The notes beneath the pieces were generated by a model, which saw only the letters and a program-made list of their open reading frames with translations, was not told the origin of the DNA and did not search any database. This document shows, piece after piece, positions 36,977 to 45,639 of a stretch of DNA of 64,000 nt; within the stretch, counting starts at the first letter, position 1; each line of letters begins with the position of its first letter. This DNA is from Pseudomonas sp. 8Z (GTDB lineage: Bacteria > Pseudomonadota > Gammaproteobacteria > Pseudomonadales > Pseudomonadaceae): NCBI RefSeq assembly GCF_902506535.1, contig NZ_LR733827.1, positions 1,084,805 to 1,148,804 on the forward strand, read 5' to 3'. The position numbers and the translations under genes were made by a program.

Positions 36977-37525
36977 ATGAGCAAGCGCGCCCTAATCCTC
37001 ATCGATATCCAGAACGACTACTTCGACGGCGGCAAATGGCCCCTGACGGGTATGAGCGCTGCGGCTAGCAATGCCTCGCGGATGCTGGCAGCAGCAAGGG
37101 CCGCAGGCGATACGGTGATTCATGTACGTCATGAGTTCGAGAGCAACGACGCCCCTTTCTTTGCCCCCGGCTCGCCCGGCGCGCAGTTGCACACCAGCGT
37201 GCAGCCGCAAACAGATGAGGCAGTGCTGCTCAAGCACAAGGTCAATGCCTTCCTGGGAACCGACCTCAAAGCCCGACTCGATGCCAACGGCATTGAACAG
37301 GTTATCCTAGTCGGCGCCATGAGCCATATGTGCATTGCTGCCGCCGCCCGCGCCAGTGCGGATTTAGGCTATGCCACCACGGTGATTCACGACGCCTGCG
37401 CCACTCACGACCAGTCCTTCGAAGACGTCAAGATAGCCGCCGCACAGGTACATGCCGCCAACATGGCCGCCCTGGCGTTCGCTTATGCCACGGTCATCTC
37501 CACCGAGAACTACCTGGCCAGTTGA
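36977..37525 (+). CDS. Isochorismatase-family cysteine hydrolase
   Basis: A 182-residue cytosolic hydrolase with the family triad visible: Asp in LILIDIQNDYF, Lys in LLKHKVNAF and Cys in MSHMCIAAAARA. Relatives cleave amides such as nicotinamide, carbamoyl compounds or N-carbamoylsarcosine; the substrate here is unknown. GGAG precedes ATG 36977. The start lies about 96 bases from that of the divergent GlxA-type regulator, a common regulator-target arrangement. Confidence 0.9.
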   Translation: MSKRALILIDIQNDYFDGGKWPLTGMSAAASNASRMLAAARAAGDTVIHVRHEFESNDAPFFAPGSPGAQLHTSVQPQTDEAVLLKHKVNAFLGTDLKARLDANGIEQVILVGAMSHMCIAAAARASADLGYATTVIHDACATHDQSFEDVKIAAAQVHAANMAALAFAYATVISTENYLAS

Positions 37526-37749
37526 GGCTCATCCACGACGGAGACGGCAGTGCGCCGAATCCGTCGCCTGCCCTCGTGACCTCGCCAAGTTGGCCCAGCA
37601 ATCGTCAATATTCAGGCGAACCAAAACGCCACTAAACCGTCAGTCGCCTTATCGCCGCCCTCCATCCGCAACCCGGCCCTGGAGCGGTTCGCTAGCCGAC
37701 GGCTGCCCCTATGCTGCTACTCCGATTCACCCAGCAAGGGAAAGCAGCC

Positions 37750-39075
37750 ATGTCTAATTCGCGCTTTAGCGGCCTGTGCGCCGCGTTGTGCCTGAGCCTG
37801 AGCCTGTGCACCAGCTTCGGCGCTCAAGCCGCGCCCTCCTACTCGATGAAAGCACCGCGCACAGTTACCTGGGCCGACTTTCTCGGCCTCAACGTGCAAC
37901 TGCCCTGGTTCGACGAGGCGGCCTACCGCCAGCAGATCGCCAAGCTCAAGGCGCTGAACCTGCAATGGATTCGCATGGGCCTGCACTGGGATCGTCTGGA
38001 GCCTGCTCCAGGGCAATGGCAGTGGGCGCAAATCGACCGTGTGATGCAGGTAGTCGAGGAGCAGCAGCTCAAACCTCTCATCTATCTGGTTGGCTCAGCC
38101 CCCTTCGCCAGCTCAGCGCCCAGTGGTGTGAGCAACCGCGATCAATACCCACCGTTCAACGCACAACTGTACGCCAGCAGCTTCGCCACCCTGGCCAGCC
38201 GCTACCCCTACGCCAAGGCCTGGCAGGTGTGGAATGAACAGAACATCCCCTCTTACTGGCAACCGGCGGAGAACCCGCAGCAATACCAGCAATTGCTGGA
38301 AACCAGCCTGAGCGCACTGACCAGCGCTCGCCCGGATGCCACGCCGGTCATCGGCGGCAACGCCTATTACAGCCAGATGCCGGTGCAAGGCGGGCTGATG
38401 CTCGAAGCGCTGATTCGCCTCGGCAGCGTCAAGTCTGGCCGCGTCAGCGCTTACCATCCCTACAGCCAGGAGCCTGAAGGTGACGTATCGGGTGCTGGGG
38501 ATTTCATCAGCAATGCCAACACCGTCAACCAATACCTGCGCCAGTACGGCAGCGGGCCAATCTGGGCCACCGAATTCGGCTGGTCGAGCTACACCGGGCC
38601 GGTTGAGCTGCAGCCAATCATTGGCGAGCAGGGCCAGGCCGACTACATGCTGCGGCGCCTGGCCTTGATGAGCGCGATGGATTTCGACCGCATCTTTCTC
38701 TTCACCCTGAGCGACCTGGATGCCCGCGCCTCGGTTCGCGACCAGTCCTACGGCCTGCTGCGCTTAGATGGCAGCGAGAAGCCGGCCTACCAGGCCCTGC
38801 GGCGCTTCCTGCAGATCACCGGCCCGAGCCTCACACCGTTGACGCCACCGGCGTTCGCCAATGCGCCAAGCGGCATGATCAGCATTGCCTGGCAGCGTGC
38901 CGATGGGCGCTGGCTATGGCTGTTCTGGGCTCAGCAAAACGGCAGCGTGACCCTGCCCAAACAGGGCAGCGGCACCCTGTACAACCCGCTGCAAGGCACC
39001 AGCCAGAGCGTTGGCTCCAATGGCGGCGGCATCACCGTCAACGTCAGCCGCGAGTTGCAGATGCTGCTGCTATGA
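37750..39075 (+). CDS. Secreted glycoside hydrolase, clan GH-A (GH39/GH5-like)
   Basis: A 441-residue exported protein with signal peptide ending near GAQA (about residue 27). The TIM-barrel catalytic pair is clear: acid/base Glu163 in WQVWNEQNIPSYW and nucleophile Glu275 in IWATEFGWSS. RMGLHWDRLEPAPGQWQW is typical of the barrel N-terminus. Length and spacing of the glutamates recall GH39 enzymes such as the Psl-cleaving PslG, but no exopolysaccharide genes are nearby. Likely cleaves a cell-surface or environmental polysaccharide. The last six bases overlap the convergent zapE gene. Confidence 0.85.
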   Translation: MSNSRFSGLCAALCLSLSLCTSFGAQAAPSYSMKAPRTVTWADFLGLNVQLPWFDEAAYRQQIAKLKALNLQWIRMGLHWDRLEPAPGQWQWAQIDRVMQVVEEQQLKPLIYLVGSAPFASSAPSGVSNRDQYPPFNAQLYASSFATLASRYPYAKAWQVWNEQNIPSYWQPAENPQQYQQLLETSLSALTSARPDATPVIGGNAYYSQMPVQGGLMLEALIRLGSVKSGRVSAYHPYSQEPEGDVSGAGDFISNANTVNQYLRQYGSGPIWATEFGWSSYTGPVELQPIIGEQGQADYMLRRLALMSAMDFDRIFLFTLSDLDARASVRDQSYGLLRLDGSEKPAYQALRRFLQITGPSLTPLTPPAFANAPSGMISIAWQRADGRWLWLFWAQQNGSVTLPKQGSGTLYNPLQGTSQSVGSNGGGITVNVSRELQMLLL

Positions 39076-40185
39076 GCCGAAGCGCGCCAACTGCATCTCG
39101 CGCAAGCGGCTGAGGGTGCGACGGAAGGCAAACTCAAGGTAGCCCTGGGTGTACAGCTCATCCAGCGCCACCTCGGCTTCGATATACAGCGGCACGCGGC
39201 GGTCGTAGCACTCGTCGACCAGGGCGATGAAACGCCTGACCGCATCATCGTTGTGGGCCAGTGCCGGCAGTTGTCGATCCCCCGCATCGACACGGGCGGC
39301 GCCATCCTCGGTGCCACGGGCGATACGCCCTTCGCGCTGTTCGCCGCCCAGGCGCGGCACTTCGCCGAGCAGGATGGCCGGGAAGCGCTGGCACAGCTCG
39401 ATAAAGTCCAGCGCGGCCAGCGGCTGCTCACATAGATCCTTGAAACGGCACCACAGCGCCGCCGTGCTGTGAGCAAGCGTCACGACCCGCCGGTGCGCCA
39501 GCGCGACCGGCTCGCGGCTCACCGCCAGCCCCTCACTCAAGCGGGCGAACAGCTCACCCAACGCCTGCGCCTGCCGCACCCAATAGCGCTGCACCTCGGC
39601 ACCGGGATGCAGGCGATGATCCTGCTCGCCATCCACACTCACCACCTGCATATGCTGCTCCAGCGCGGCGATGGCCGGCAGGAAGCGCTCGCGGTTGTAA
39701 CCATCGGCATAGAGCTGATCCGGCGGCTGGTTGGAGGTCGCCACCAGCACCACGCCCTGCTCCAGCACCAGACTGAGCAAACGTCCCAGCAACATGGCAT
39801 CGCCGATGTCACTGACGAACAACTCGTCGAAGCACAGCACGCGCACCTCGCGCCCCAGCTCTTCGGCCAGCAGGCGCAGTGGGTCGGCATTACCGCTGAG
39901 CTGAAACTGGCGGCGATGCACCCACTGCATGAAGTGATGGAAATGCTGCCGCCGCGCCGGGACACGCAGGCTGTTGTAGAAACTGTCCATCAGCCAGGTC
40001 TTGCCGCGCCCCACTGGCCCCCAGAGGTACACGCCGGGCGGGCATTCGCCGCGCTGTACGGCCTCATGACAATGCTGCAACACCTGCACCGCCCGGCGTT
40101 GCGCGGCATCGGCGACAAAACCGCCAGCCAGCGCCCGCTCGTAGGCGGCCAGTGGCGAGTCCGGCAAGGCCTCTGGCGCGTTCAT
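39070..40185 (-). CDS. zapE: Cell division ATPase ZapE (AFG1 family)
   Basis: A 371-residue AFG1/ZapE-type ATPase without the usual AAA+ C-terminal region. Walker A is WGPVGRGKTWLMD, Walker B region is VLCFDELFVSDIGDAMLL, and the arginine-containing RVPLYIEAEV segment lies near the end. In E. coli ZapE interacts with FtsZ at late division. The ATG overlaps the stop of the carbon-nitrogen hydrolase (ATGA), so translation is coupled. Pseudomonas genomes can carry more than one AFG1-like protein, so this may be a paralogue. Confidence 0.88.
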   Translation of the reverse strand: MNAPEALPDSPLAAYERALAGGFVADAAQRRAVQVLQHCHEAVQRGECPPGVYLWGPVGRGKTWLMDSFYNSLRVPARRQHFHHFMQWVHRRQFQLSGNADPLRLLAEELGREVRVLCFDELFVSDIGDAMLLGRLLSLVLEQGVVLVATSNQPPDQLYADGYNRERFLPAIAALEQHMQVVSVDGEQDHRLHPGAEVQRYWVRQAQALGELFARLSEGLAVSREPVALAHRRVVTLAHSTAALWCRFKDLCEQPLAALDFIELCQRFPAILLGEVPRLGGEQREGRIARGTEDGAARVDAGDRQLPALAHNDDAVRRFIALVDECYDRRVPLYIEAEVALDELYTQGYLEFAFRRTLSRLREMQLARFGS

Positions 40186-41066
40186 GGCTGCACCAACCGC
40201 GCCTGCTCGAACTGCCGAGGCCAGTCGCGCCGGGTAAACACCTGGCCCTGCTCGCGCACGCGGCGCACCTCGGCCAGATCCAGCTCGGCGATCAGCCAGT
40301 GGCTGCGCGTGGGGCACAGCGCTGCACTCTCGGCAATCACGCCAGTGGCCGGCATGCCGTAATCCGACGGCACGTACAGCGCGGCGCGGCCAATATTCTC
40401 GTCCAGCGACGGCGACCAGGGCGCCAAGCCAACCGTGGGCGATTGCAGCACGGCGAGCTGATTCTCCAGCGCACGCGCCTGCGCCCCGATGCGTACGCGA
40501 TAGAAACCCGCCTCGGTATCGGTGCAACTGGGCGCCAGGATCAGATCCACCCCGGCCTCGGCCAAGGTGCGCGCCAGCAGCGGGAATTCGTTGTCGTAGC
40601 AGATCAGGATGCCGAGCTTGCCCAGCGCCGTGTCGAATACCTTGAGCCCGCTTCCTGCCGCAATCTGCCATTGCTCCAGCTCGAAGCGGGTCATCATCAG
40701 CTTGTCCTGGCTGCCCAGGCAGCCGTCCGGGCCGAACAGCCAGGCGCGGTTGCGGTACAGGCCGTCATCATCCAGCACCGCCACCGAACCGGGTTGCAGA
40801 TGCACCTTCAGCCGCCGCGCCAGGCTCTCGCAGAGTTCCAGCCAGCGCGGCAGCAGCGCCTGGATGCCGGCGATGGAGCCGTGCAGATCGCTGCGCTGAG
40901 CGTCCGGTAACTGCCCGGTCAGCACCAGCCCGGCGTATTCCGGCAGCAGCAGCAGCTCGGCGCCCTGCCCGGCGGCCTCTTCGCACAGCTCGGTCAGGTG
41001 CGCGGCATAGGCGTCCCAACTGGTCAGCAGGTCGATGTGATATTGGCAGGCGGCAACCTTGATCAT
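40182..41066 (-). CDS. Carbon-nitrogen hydrolase (nitrilase superfamily)
   Basis: A 294-residue hydrolase. The Glu-Lys-Cys triad is Glu43 in LLLLPEYAG, Lys122 in SQDKLMMTRFE and Cys156 in ILICYDNEFP. It cleaves an amide or nitrile, substrate unknown. AAGGAA precedes ATG 41066. It is the middle gene of a three-gene coupled operon: its start overlaps the GNAT gene by four bases and its stop overlaps zapE by four bases. GNAT and nitrilase domains are fused in some bacteria, supporting a joint function. Confidence 0.9.
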   Translation of the reverse strand: MIKVAACQYHIDLLTSWDAYAAHLTELCEEAAGQGAELLLLPEYAGLVLTGQLPDAQRSDLHGSIAGIQALLPRWLELCESLARRLKVHLQPGSVAVLDDDGLYRNRAWLFGPDGCLGSQDKLMMTRFELEQWQIAAGSGLKVFDTALGKLGILICYDNEFPLLARTLAEAGVDLILAPSCTDTEAGFYRVRIGAQARALENQLAVLQSPTVGLAPWSPSLDENIGRAALYVPSDYGMPATGVIAESAALCPTRSHWLIAELDLAEVRRVREQGQVFTRRDWPRQFEQARLVQP

Positions 41067-41653
41067 GAAGTGAGTTCCTTGAGCCAGAACGACATGGGCT
41101 TGGCCGATTCCTCGGCTTCGTCCAGGTCGCGCCAGTGGTACTGAGTGTGCAATTGGGGATGATGGCGATAGCCCCGGCGCGCCCAAAAGGCATCCAGCGC
41201 CTGATAGTCGGTGGGCCTGCGCGGGTGATCGGCCGGGCGCTGCACGGCGCAAAACGCGCACCAGTCGAAACGCCCCAGCCTGCGCGCATGCGCCTCGCGC
41301 TCGGCGAAGAAGCGCACGCCCAGGCCGCGCCCGCGCCAGGCCGGTAAAACCACCGACTCGGCGCAGTAGAAGATGCGCGCCGGATTCCAGCCTGCCGAGA
41401 GGAACGGCTGCTGAAATTCCGCGGTTTCATCAAGCAGCGGCAGTGCCGTGGATGCGCCGACCACCCGTCCCTCGTCACGCACCAGCACGCACAGGCTATC
41501 GGCGCTGCGCACGTAGGTCGCCAGGTACTCAGCCTCATAGTCGAGGCTGCCGTCGTAGAGGTAGGGAAATTCACGAAAGACCGTGATCCGCAAATGCGCC
41601 AGATCTTCGATATGGGGCGCTATCTGTGGCCCCTGGAGCAATTCGATGTCCAT
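41063..41653 (-). CDS. GNAT-family N-acetyltransferase
   Basis: A 196-residue acetyltransferase. The acetyl-CoA-binding motif A is VVLPAWRGRGLGVRFFAERE (RxxGxG/A type), preceded by the beta strand FYCAESVV. It probably acetylates an amine; the following nitrilase-family enzyme may act on the same or a related compound. First gene of the GNAT/carbon-nitrogen hydrolase/zapE operon. The ATG at 41653 (MDIELLQG) has no strong ribosome site. Confidence 0.87.
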   Translation of the reverse strand: MDIELLQGPQIAPHIEDLAHLRITVFREFPYLYDGSLDYEAEYLATYVRSADSLCVLVRDEGRVVGASTALPLLDETAEFQQPFLSAGWNPARIFYCAESVVLPAWRGRGLGVRFFAEREAHARRLGRFDWCAFCAVQRPADHPRRPTDYQALDAFWARRGYRHHPQLHTQYHWRDLDEAEESAKPMSFWLKELTS

Positions 41654-41765
41654 AAGGAGTCGTTCGCCAGCAGCAGGGTGACGCCAGCGGCTATGCCGGC
41701 TCGAAGGCGCGAACTTATCATGCGAGCCAAGCAACCACTAACCACGCTACGAAAGGAACTTAACC

Positions 41766-42164
41766 ATGACCGCCACCGAACTGGTGCAGGCCTACTACGC
41801 CGCCTTCAACGCCGGCGACATGCCCGCCTTCCTCGACCTGCTGGCCGACGACGTGGTGCATGACATCAACCAGGGCGAGCGCCAGGTCGGCAAGGCCACC
41901 TTCGCCACCTTCATGGACAAGATGAACCGCTGCTACCGAGAACGCCTGGCCGACATCGTAGTGATGCAGAACGCCGACGGCAGCCGCGCCGCCGCCGAAT
42001 TCGTGGTGCACGGCGAATACCTGGCCGACGACGAAGGCCTGCCGCCAGCCAACGGCCAGACCTACGTGCTACCGGCCGGTGCCTTCTTCGAGATCAACAA
42101 CGGCAAGGTCGCGCGCATCAGCAACTACTACAACCTCAATGACTGGATCGCGCAGGTTTGCTGA
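41766..42164 (+). CDS. SnoaL-like / ketosteroid-isomerase-fold protein
   Basis: A 132-residue protein of the NTF2-like fold: LVQAYYAAFNAGDMPAFLDLLADDVVHDI at the N-terminus and FFEINNGKVARISNYYNLNDW at the end. Members are small isomerases, hydratases or orphan binding proteins. CGAAAGGAAC precedes the ATG. Divergent from the GNAT operon and convergent with the TonB receptor gene. Confidence 0.85.
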   Translation: MTATELVQAYYAAFNAGDMPAFLDLLADDVVHDINQGERQVGKATFATFMDKMNRCYRERLADIVVMQNADGSRAAAEFVVHGEYLADDEGLPPANGQTYVLPAGAFFEINNGKVARISNYYNLNDWIAQVC

Positions 42165-42177
42165 TAGCGCACCCGCA

Positions 42178-44328
42178 TTAGAAGTTCAGCGTTGCCGCCA
42201 GACGCGCCGTGCGCGGCGCGCCTGGGAACAAGTAGCCATCGCCCAGGTACTCACCGGCATCGCGCCAGTAACGGGTATCGAACAGGTTGTCCACGCTCAG
42301 CCGCAACACCGCCTCGTAACCCTCCAGCCGCATGCTGTAGCGGCTCCCCAGATCGAACACGGTGTAATCGCCGACCTTCGTGCTCCCGGCCTGATTGGCA
42401 TACTTGCTGCCGCTGTACTGCACGCCGCCCAGCAGCGCCAAGCCCTCGACAGCCGCCACGCGGTAATCGAAGGACAGGCTGCTGCGCAGCGTCGGCACAT
42501 TGATCGCCTGATGCCCTTCATAAGCCTCGGTGCCCGTGCCACTGACCCGCGCGCGAATCGCCGCAGCACTGGCCGACACCTGCAAACGCTCGGTCAGCCA
42601 ACCGCTGGCCGACAGCTCCAGACCGGTGTTCTGCTGCTCACCCTGCGTCAGATATGTGAAGGTGCCACCGTCGTTCGGGCGCGTGTACTGGTAATCGCGC
42701 TCGATACGAAACAACGCTGCGCTGACGCTGGCACGCTGCCAGTCGCGCTTGATGCCCACTTCCAGTTGGCGTGAGCGCGTCGGCGCGAGGATGCTTGCGT
42801 TATTGCTGGCAAACCAGGGCGCCTCCCCACCCGGCGACAACCCCTGGCTGTAGCGGGTGTACAGCGAAATGTCCGCGCGCGGCTTGTAGATCAGCGCCGC
42901 ATCGGGAAGAAACGCCGTGCGCTGGGTATGCCGCGTCACCTCACCTGCGGCATCGTAGGTGTGCTCATCCAGACGCACCAGGCGCCCACCGAGCACGCTT
43001 TGCCACTGCTCGCTAAGGCGAATCCGATCATTGATGAAAAGGCCGTACTGGCGGCTATCCAGGCGTCGATACTTGTCCCCCAGCGCCGCGTTAGCCGCTG
43101 CAAAATCGGGAGAATCCTGGCCGATATTGGCGGTGCCGACCCACTCGTTGATCGCATCGCGGCGCTCGACGATACGACGCAGAGCGCTGCTGCCAACGGT
43201 CATCTGATGTTGCACCGCCCCCGTTCTGAAATGCCCGCGCAGAGCGCCCTCCAGCTCATCAGTCCAGCGCGTGTCGTCCGGGCTGCGGTAGTCGTAGACG
43301 TCGTAGTCGCCTGCGGCGCTGAAGGTGTTGCCGCGCTGATCGCCAACGCAGTTGGGAGCACAGAAGTAGCCCCAGGCAAATGCGCTGTAATCGTCGATCA
43401 CCACATGGCTGCGCGCCGCACTGAGCGAGCCTGTCCAGTCGTCGCTGAAGCGGTACTCGAAGCGCCCACTGGTATTGAGCGAATCGATGCCCACCGGCTT
43501 GGCCCAACGCTGATCAGCCAGCTTGTCCCTGGGGTCGACGCCATGAGGCACGCGGCGCCCGCCCAGCAACTGATAACCCGGCACCGACAACTGCTCACGC
43601 TGCTGATACTCCACATCCACCTGCAGCAAAGCGTTGGGGCTGATGTTCCAATCGAACGCCAGGGACAGGAAATCACGCTTGCCATCGGCGTGCTCGACAT
43701 ACGAGCGGATGTCCTCGTGCGCCAGGTTGGCACGCAGGCCGAACTGCTGCTCGCTGCCGAACCAGCCACCCACATCGGTGGCCAGATAACGCTCGCCCTG
43801 CTCATTGCTGGAGACCGTCACCGCGCGCACATCCTCGGGACGCTTGGTCACATAGTTGAGCAAACCGCCCGGCTCGGAGACCCCCGCCTGCAAACCGGCC
43901 AGGCCCTTGAGCAACTCGACCTGCTGCTTGTTCTCCAGTGCCACATTCTGCTCACCGGCAATGGTGCGCCCGTTGATCTTGTAGCTACTGGCGGCATTGA
44001 GTGAAAAACCGCGCACCACGAAGTTCTCGTAGTAACCAATCGGCGCATAGCTTTCGCCCACCGCCGCATCGTTCTTCAGCACCTCACTCAGCAGCCTGGC
44101 CTGCTGATCCGCCAGCATCTGCTGGGTGACCACCGAAACGGAGGCCGGCGTATCGAGCAACTCGGCATCATCGTATGCCGACACACTGGCGCGCCGGGCC
44201 AGGTAATCGTCACTCCCCTCCCCCGTCACCGTCACGGCCTCAAGCACGCTCGGCTCACTCGCCAAAACCAGCGCAGGGCTCAACGCCAGAGCCAACAGAC
44301 TGCGCGCAAAACGGGGACGATACAGCAC
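42178..44328 (-). CDS. TonB-dependent outer-membrane receptor (siderophore type)
   Basis: A 716-residue outer-membrane receptor. After the signal peptide (LALALSPALVLASE) comes a TonB-box-like LEAVTVTG, a plug domain (TPASVSVVTQQMLADQQA, YENFVVRGFSLN, GLLNYVTKRP) and a 22-strand-type barrel ending RTARLAATLNF with terminal Phe. The start is chosen as the GTG at 44328 because GAGGAG sits seven bases upstream; the TTG five codons earlier would place that ribosome site inside the gene. Likely imports a ferric siderophore. No sigma/anti-sigma pair or convincing Fur box was seen next to it. Confidence 0.92.
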   Translation of the reverse strand: MLYRPRFARSLLALALSPALVLASEPSVLEAVTVTGEGSDDYLARRASVSAYDDAELLDTPASVSVVTQQMLADQQARLLSEVLKNDAAVGESYAPIGYYENFVVRGFSLNAASSYKINGRTIAGEQNVALENKQQVELLKGLAGLQAGVSEPGGLLNYVTKRPEDVRAVTVSSNEQGERYLATDVGGWFGSEQQFGLRANLAHEDIRSYVEHADGKRDFLSLAFDWNISPNALLQVDVEYQQREQLSVPGYQLLGGRRVPHGVDPRDKLADQRWAKPVGIDSLNTSGRFEYRFSDDWTGSLSAARSHVVIDDYSAFAWGYFCAPNCVGDQRGNTFSAAGDYDVYDYRSPDDTRWTDELEGALRGHFRTGAVQHQMTVGSSALRRIVERRDAINEWVGTANIGQDSPDFAAANAALGDKYRRLDSRQYGLFINDRIRLSEQWQSVLGGRLVRLDEHTYDAAGEVTRHTQRTAFLPDAALIYKPRADISLYTRYSQGLSPGGEAPWFASNNASILAPTRSRQLEVGIKRDWQRASVSAALFRIERDYQYTRPNDGGTFTYLTQGEQQNTGLELSASGWLTERLQVSASAAAIRARVSGTGTEAYEGHQAINVPTLRSSLSFDYRVAAVEGLALLGGVQYSGSKYANQAGSTKVGDYTVFDLGSRYSMRLEGYEAVLRLSVDNLFDTRYWRDAGEYLGDGYLFPGAPRTARLAATLNF

Positions 44329-44501
44329 GAACGAACTCCTCAAGGATGACCAGCGCCGCGCACGTCATGCAGGTGCGTACGGCACGCCTAACTAACGGCA
44401 GAAAGGCAAATGGCGCGGATTCTCCAGCAGCAGCGCGCCGAGCACTAGAGGCAATTGCACCGATAGCGCGCAATGCGCAGCAGCGGGCCTTCAGAACCGG
44501 C

Positions 44502-44605
44502 TCATGATCGGCTGCGCGGAGAGCCCTGCTGCCGCGCCTGGCGGATCAGCTCGGCCAGCTCGGTGAGCAAGAGCTGCAGCTCGGTCTGTAGCTCGGGCGC
44601 GCTTA
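44502..44605 (-). pseudogene. Possible 3' remnant of a lost gene
   Basis: One frame reads SAPELQTELQLLLTELAEL, continues IRQARQQGS and stops at 44502. It has strong coding-like codon use but no start or body. It begins where the GIY-YIG/DUF4357 gene stops, in another frame. It may be the tail of a gene cut away during rearrangement of the defence region, or chance. Confidence 0.3.
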
Positions 44606-45556
44606 CGCATCCTCCAGCGTGGGCTGTAACGCGCCCAACTGTTGATCCTGCCAGGCGGCGTAGGTTTGCCCGGTGCCGTCGACAAGCCATGAGGTGCGGC
44701 CATTGGCATTACGGGCATATACGACCGCAGCGGCAGCACTGGGGCTGGAGAACAAATAGTCAGCGCTGAATACACGATGCTCCGGCCCATCCGGCACCAA
44801 TACACCGTCAGCGATCAGACGACGAAAAAGCAGCTCGTAGCTATGCGGAGTGCTGTTCCATTGGCCACGCACACGGGAGCCCTTGAGCACCATGAACAGG
44901 CCATCGACCTCTTCGGCCAACGCCTTGATGCCGAGCTTCTGACTCTCCAGCACGAAGCGCGGCGACGCGTTGAGCGGCTCCGATGCAGGTGCAGAAGCTT
45001 CTCGGTTCAGCGCCACCAGTCGAGGCGGCTCAAGGAGAAAGTCAAAACCCAGCGCGGGCAGAACGATACGAAGCTGTTCAAGAAAGAACGCCATATCGGC
45101 TCTGTCGGACTCGGGCAGCCCAGCATAGTCGGGCGCCGTGCCATTGCTTAGCACGCAACGCCCGGCGTTGGCGGCAATGCCGATCAGCTTGCTTTCCAGG
45201 TACTTCACATGGGCCTTGGTCAGGTTCTGATCCTTGCTGGTAACCAGGCACACGCGCTCCCAGAAATCCTTGCCGCCGCTGCCGTCAGGCTTTTCCGGGC
45301 GATTGTGCTGTATGAGGCGTTGCGCCACATCGTCGGACTCGCCGATATACACACGGGTGCGCAGGCTGTCGTCCGGGTCAGGGCCAACCAGAAAGTACAC
45401 GCCAGTACGCGCGCATTCCGGGCGCTGAACCAGCTCGGTCATTTTGCTGCGCGGGCCGGTCAGCACGTGGCCCGTCCAGTTCATGATCTCGGCGGTCAGC
45501 AGGCCATTGGGCGTGCCGTCCACCAGAAAGAGTCGAATACTGCGGCCTTGGGTCAT
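44603..45556 (-). CDS. GIY-YIG nuclease-fold protein with DUF4357-like C-terminus
   Basis: A 317-residue protein. GIY-YIG core motifs are GVYFLVG (52-58), RVYIGES (68-74) and the catalytic-type Arg80 in VAQRLIQH. The C-terminus (about 225-310) contains ARNANGRTSWLVDGTGQTYA, the DUF4357 pattern often found in restriction-linked proteins. ATG 45556 (MTQGRSIRLFLVDG) is preferred to the frame beginning at 45610. Last gene of the five-gene operon; 83 bases separate it from the gene before. Likely nuclease or DNA-binding effector of the modification system. Confidence 0.85.
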   Translation of the reverse strand: MTQGRSIRLFLVDGTPNGLLTAEIMNWTGHVLTGPRSKMTELVQRPECARTGVYFLVGPDPDDSLRTRVYIGESDDVAQRLIQHNRPEKPDGSGGKDFWERVCLVTSKDQNLTKAHVKYLESKLIGIAANAGRCVLSNGTAPDYAGLPESDRADMAFFLEQLRIVLPALGFDFLLEPPRLVALNREASAPASEPLNASPRFVLESQKLGIKALAEEVDGLFMVLKGSRVRGQWNSTPHSYELLFRRLIADGVLVPDGPEHRVFSADYLFSSPSAAAAVVYARNANGRTSWLVDGTGQTYAAWQDQQLGALQPTLEDA

Positions 45557-45639
45557 GGCAAATCCCTTGTTTGATTCATCGTCCACTCCTGATATTTCAA
45601 ACCACTCCAACCCCCATCAAGCAGATGGCATGAGCAGTC

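Noticed and set aside
40186..40671. N-terminal extension of the zapE frame to 40671
   Set aside because: It runs out of frame through the carbon-nitrogen hydrolase gene. ATG 40185 forms the usual four-base overlap and begins the ZapE family N-terminus.
44329..44500. Search for a Fur box before the TonB receptor
   Set aside because: Only a weak GATTCTC match near 44418 without dyad symmetry; not reported as a site.
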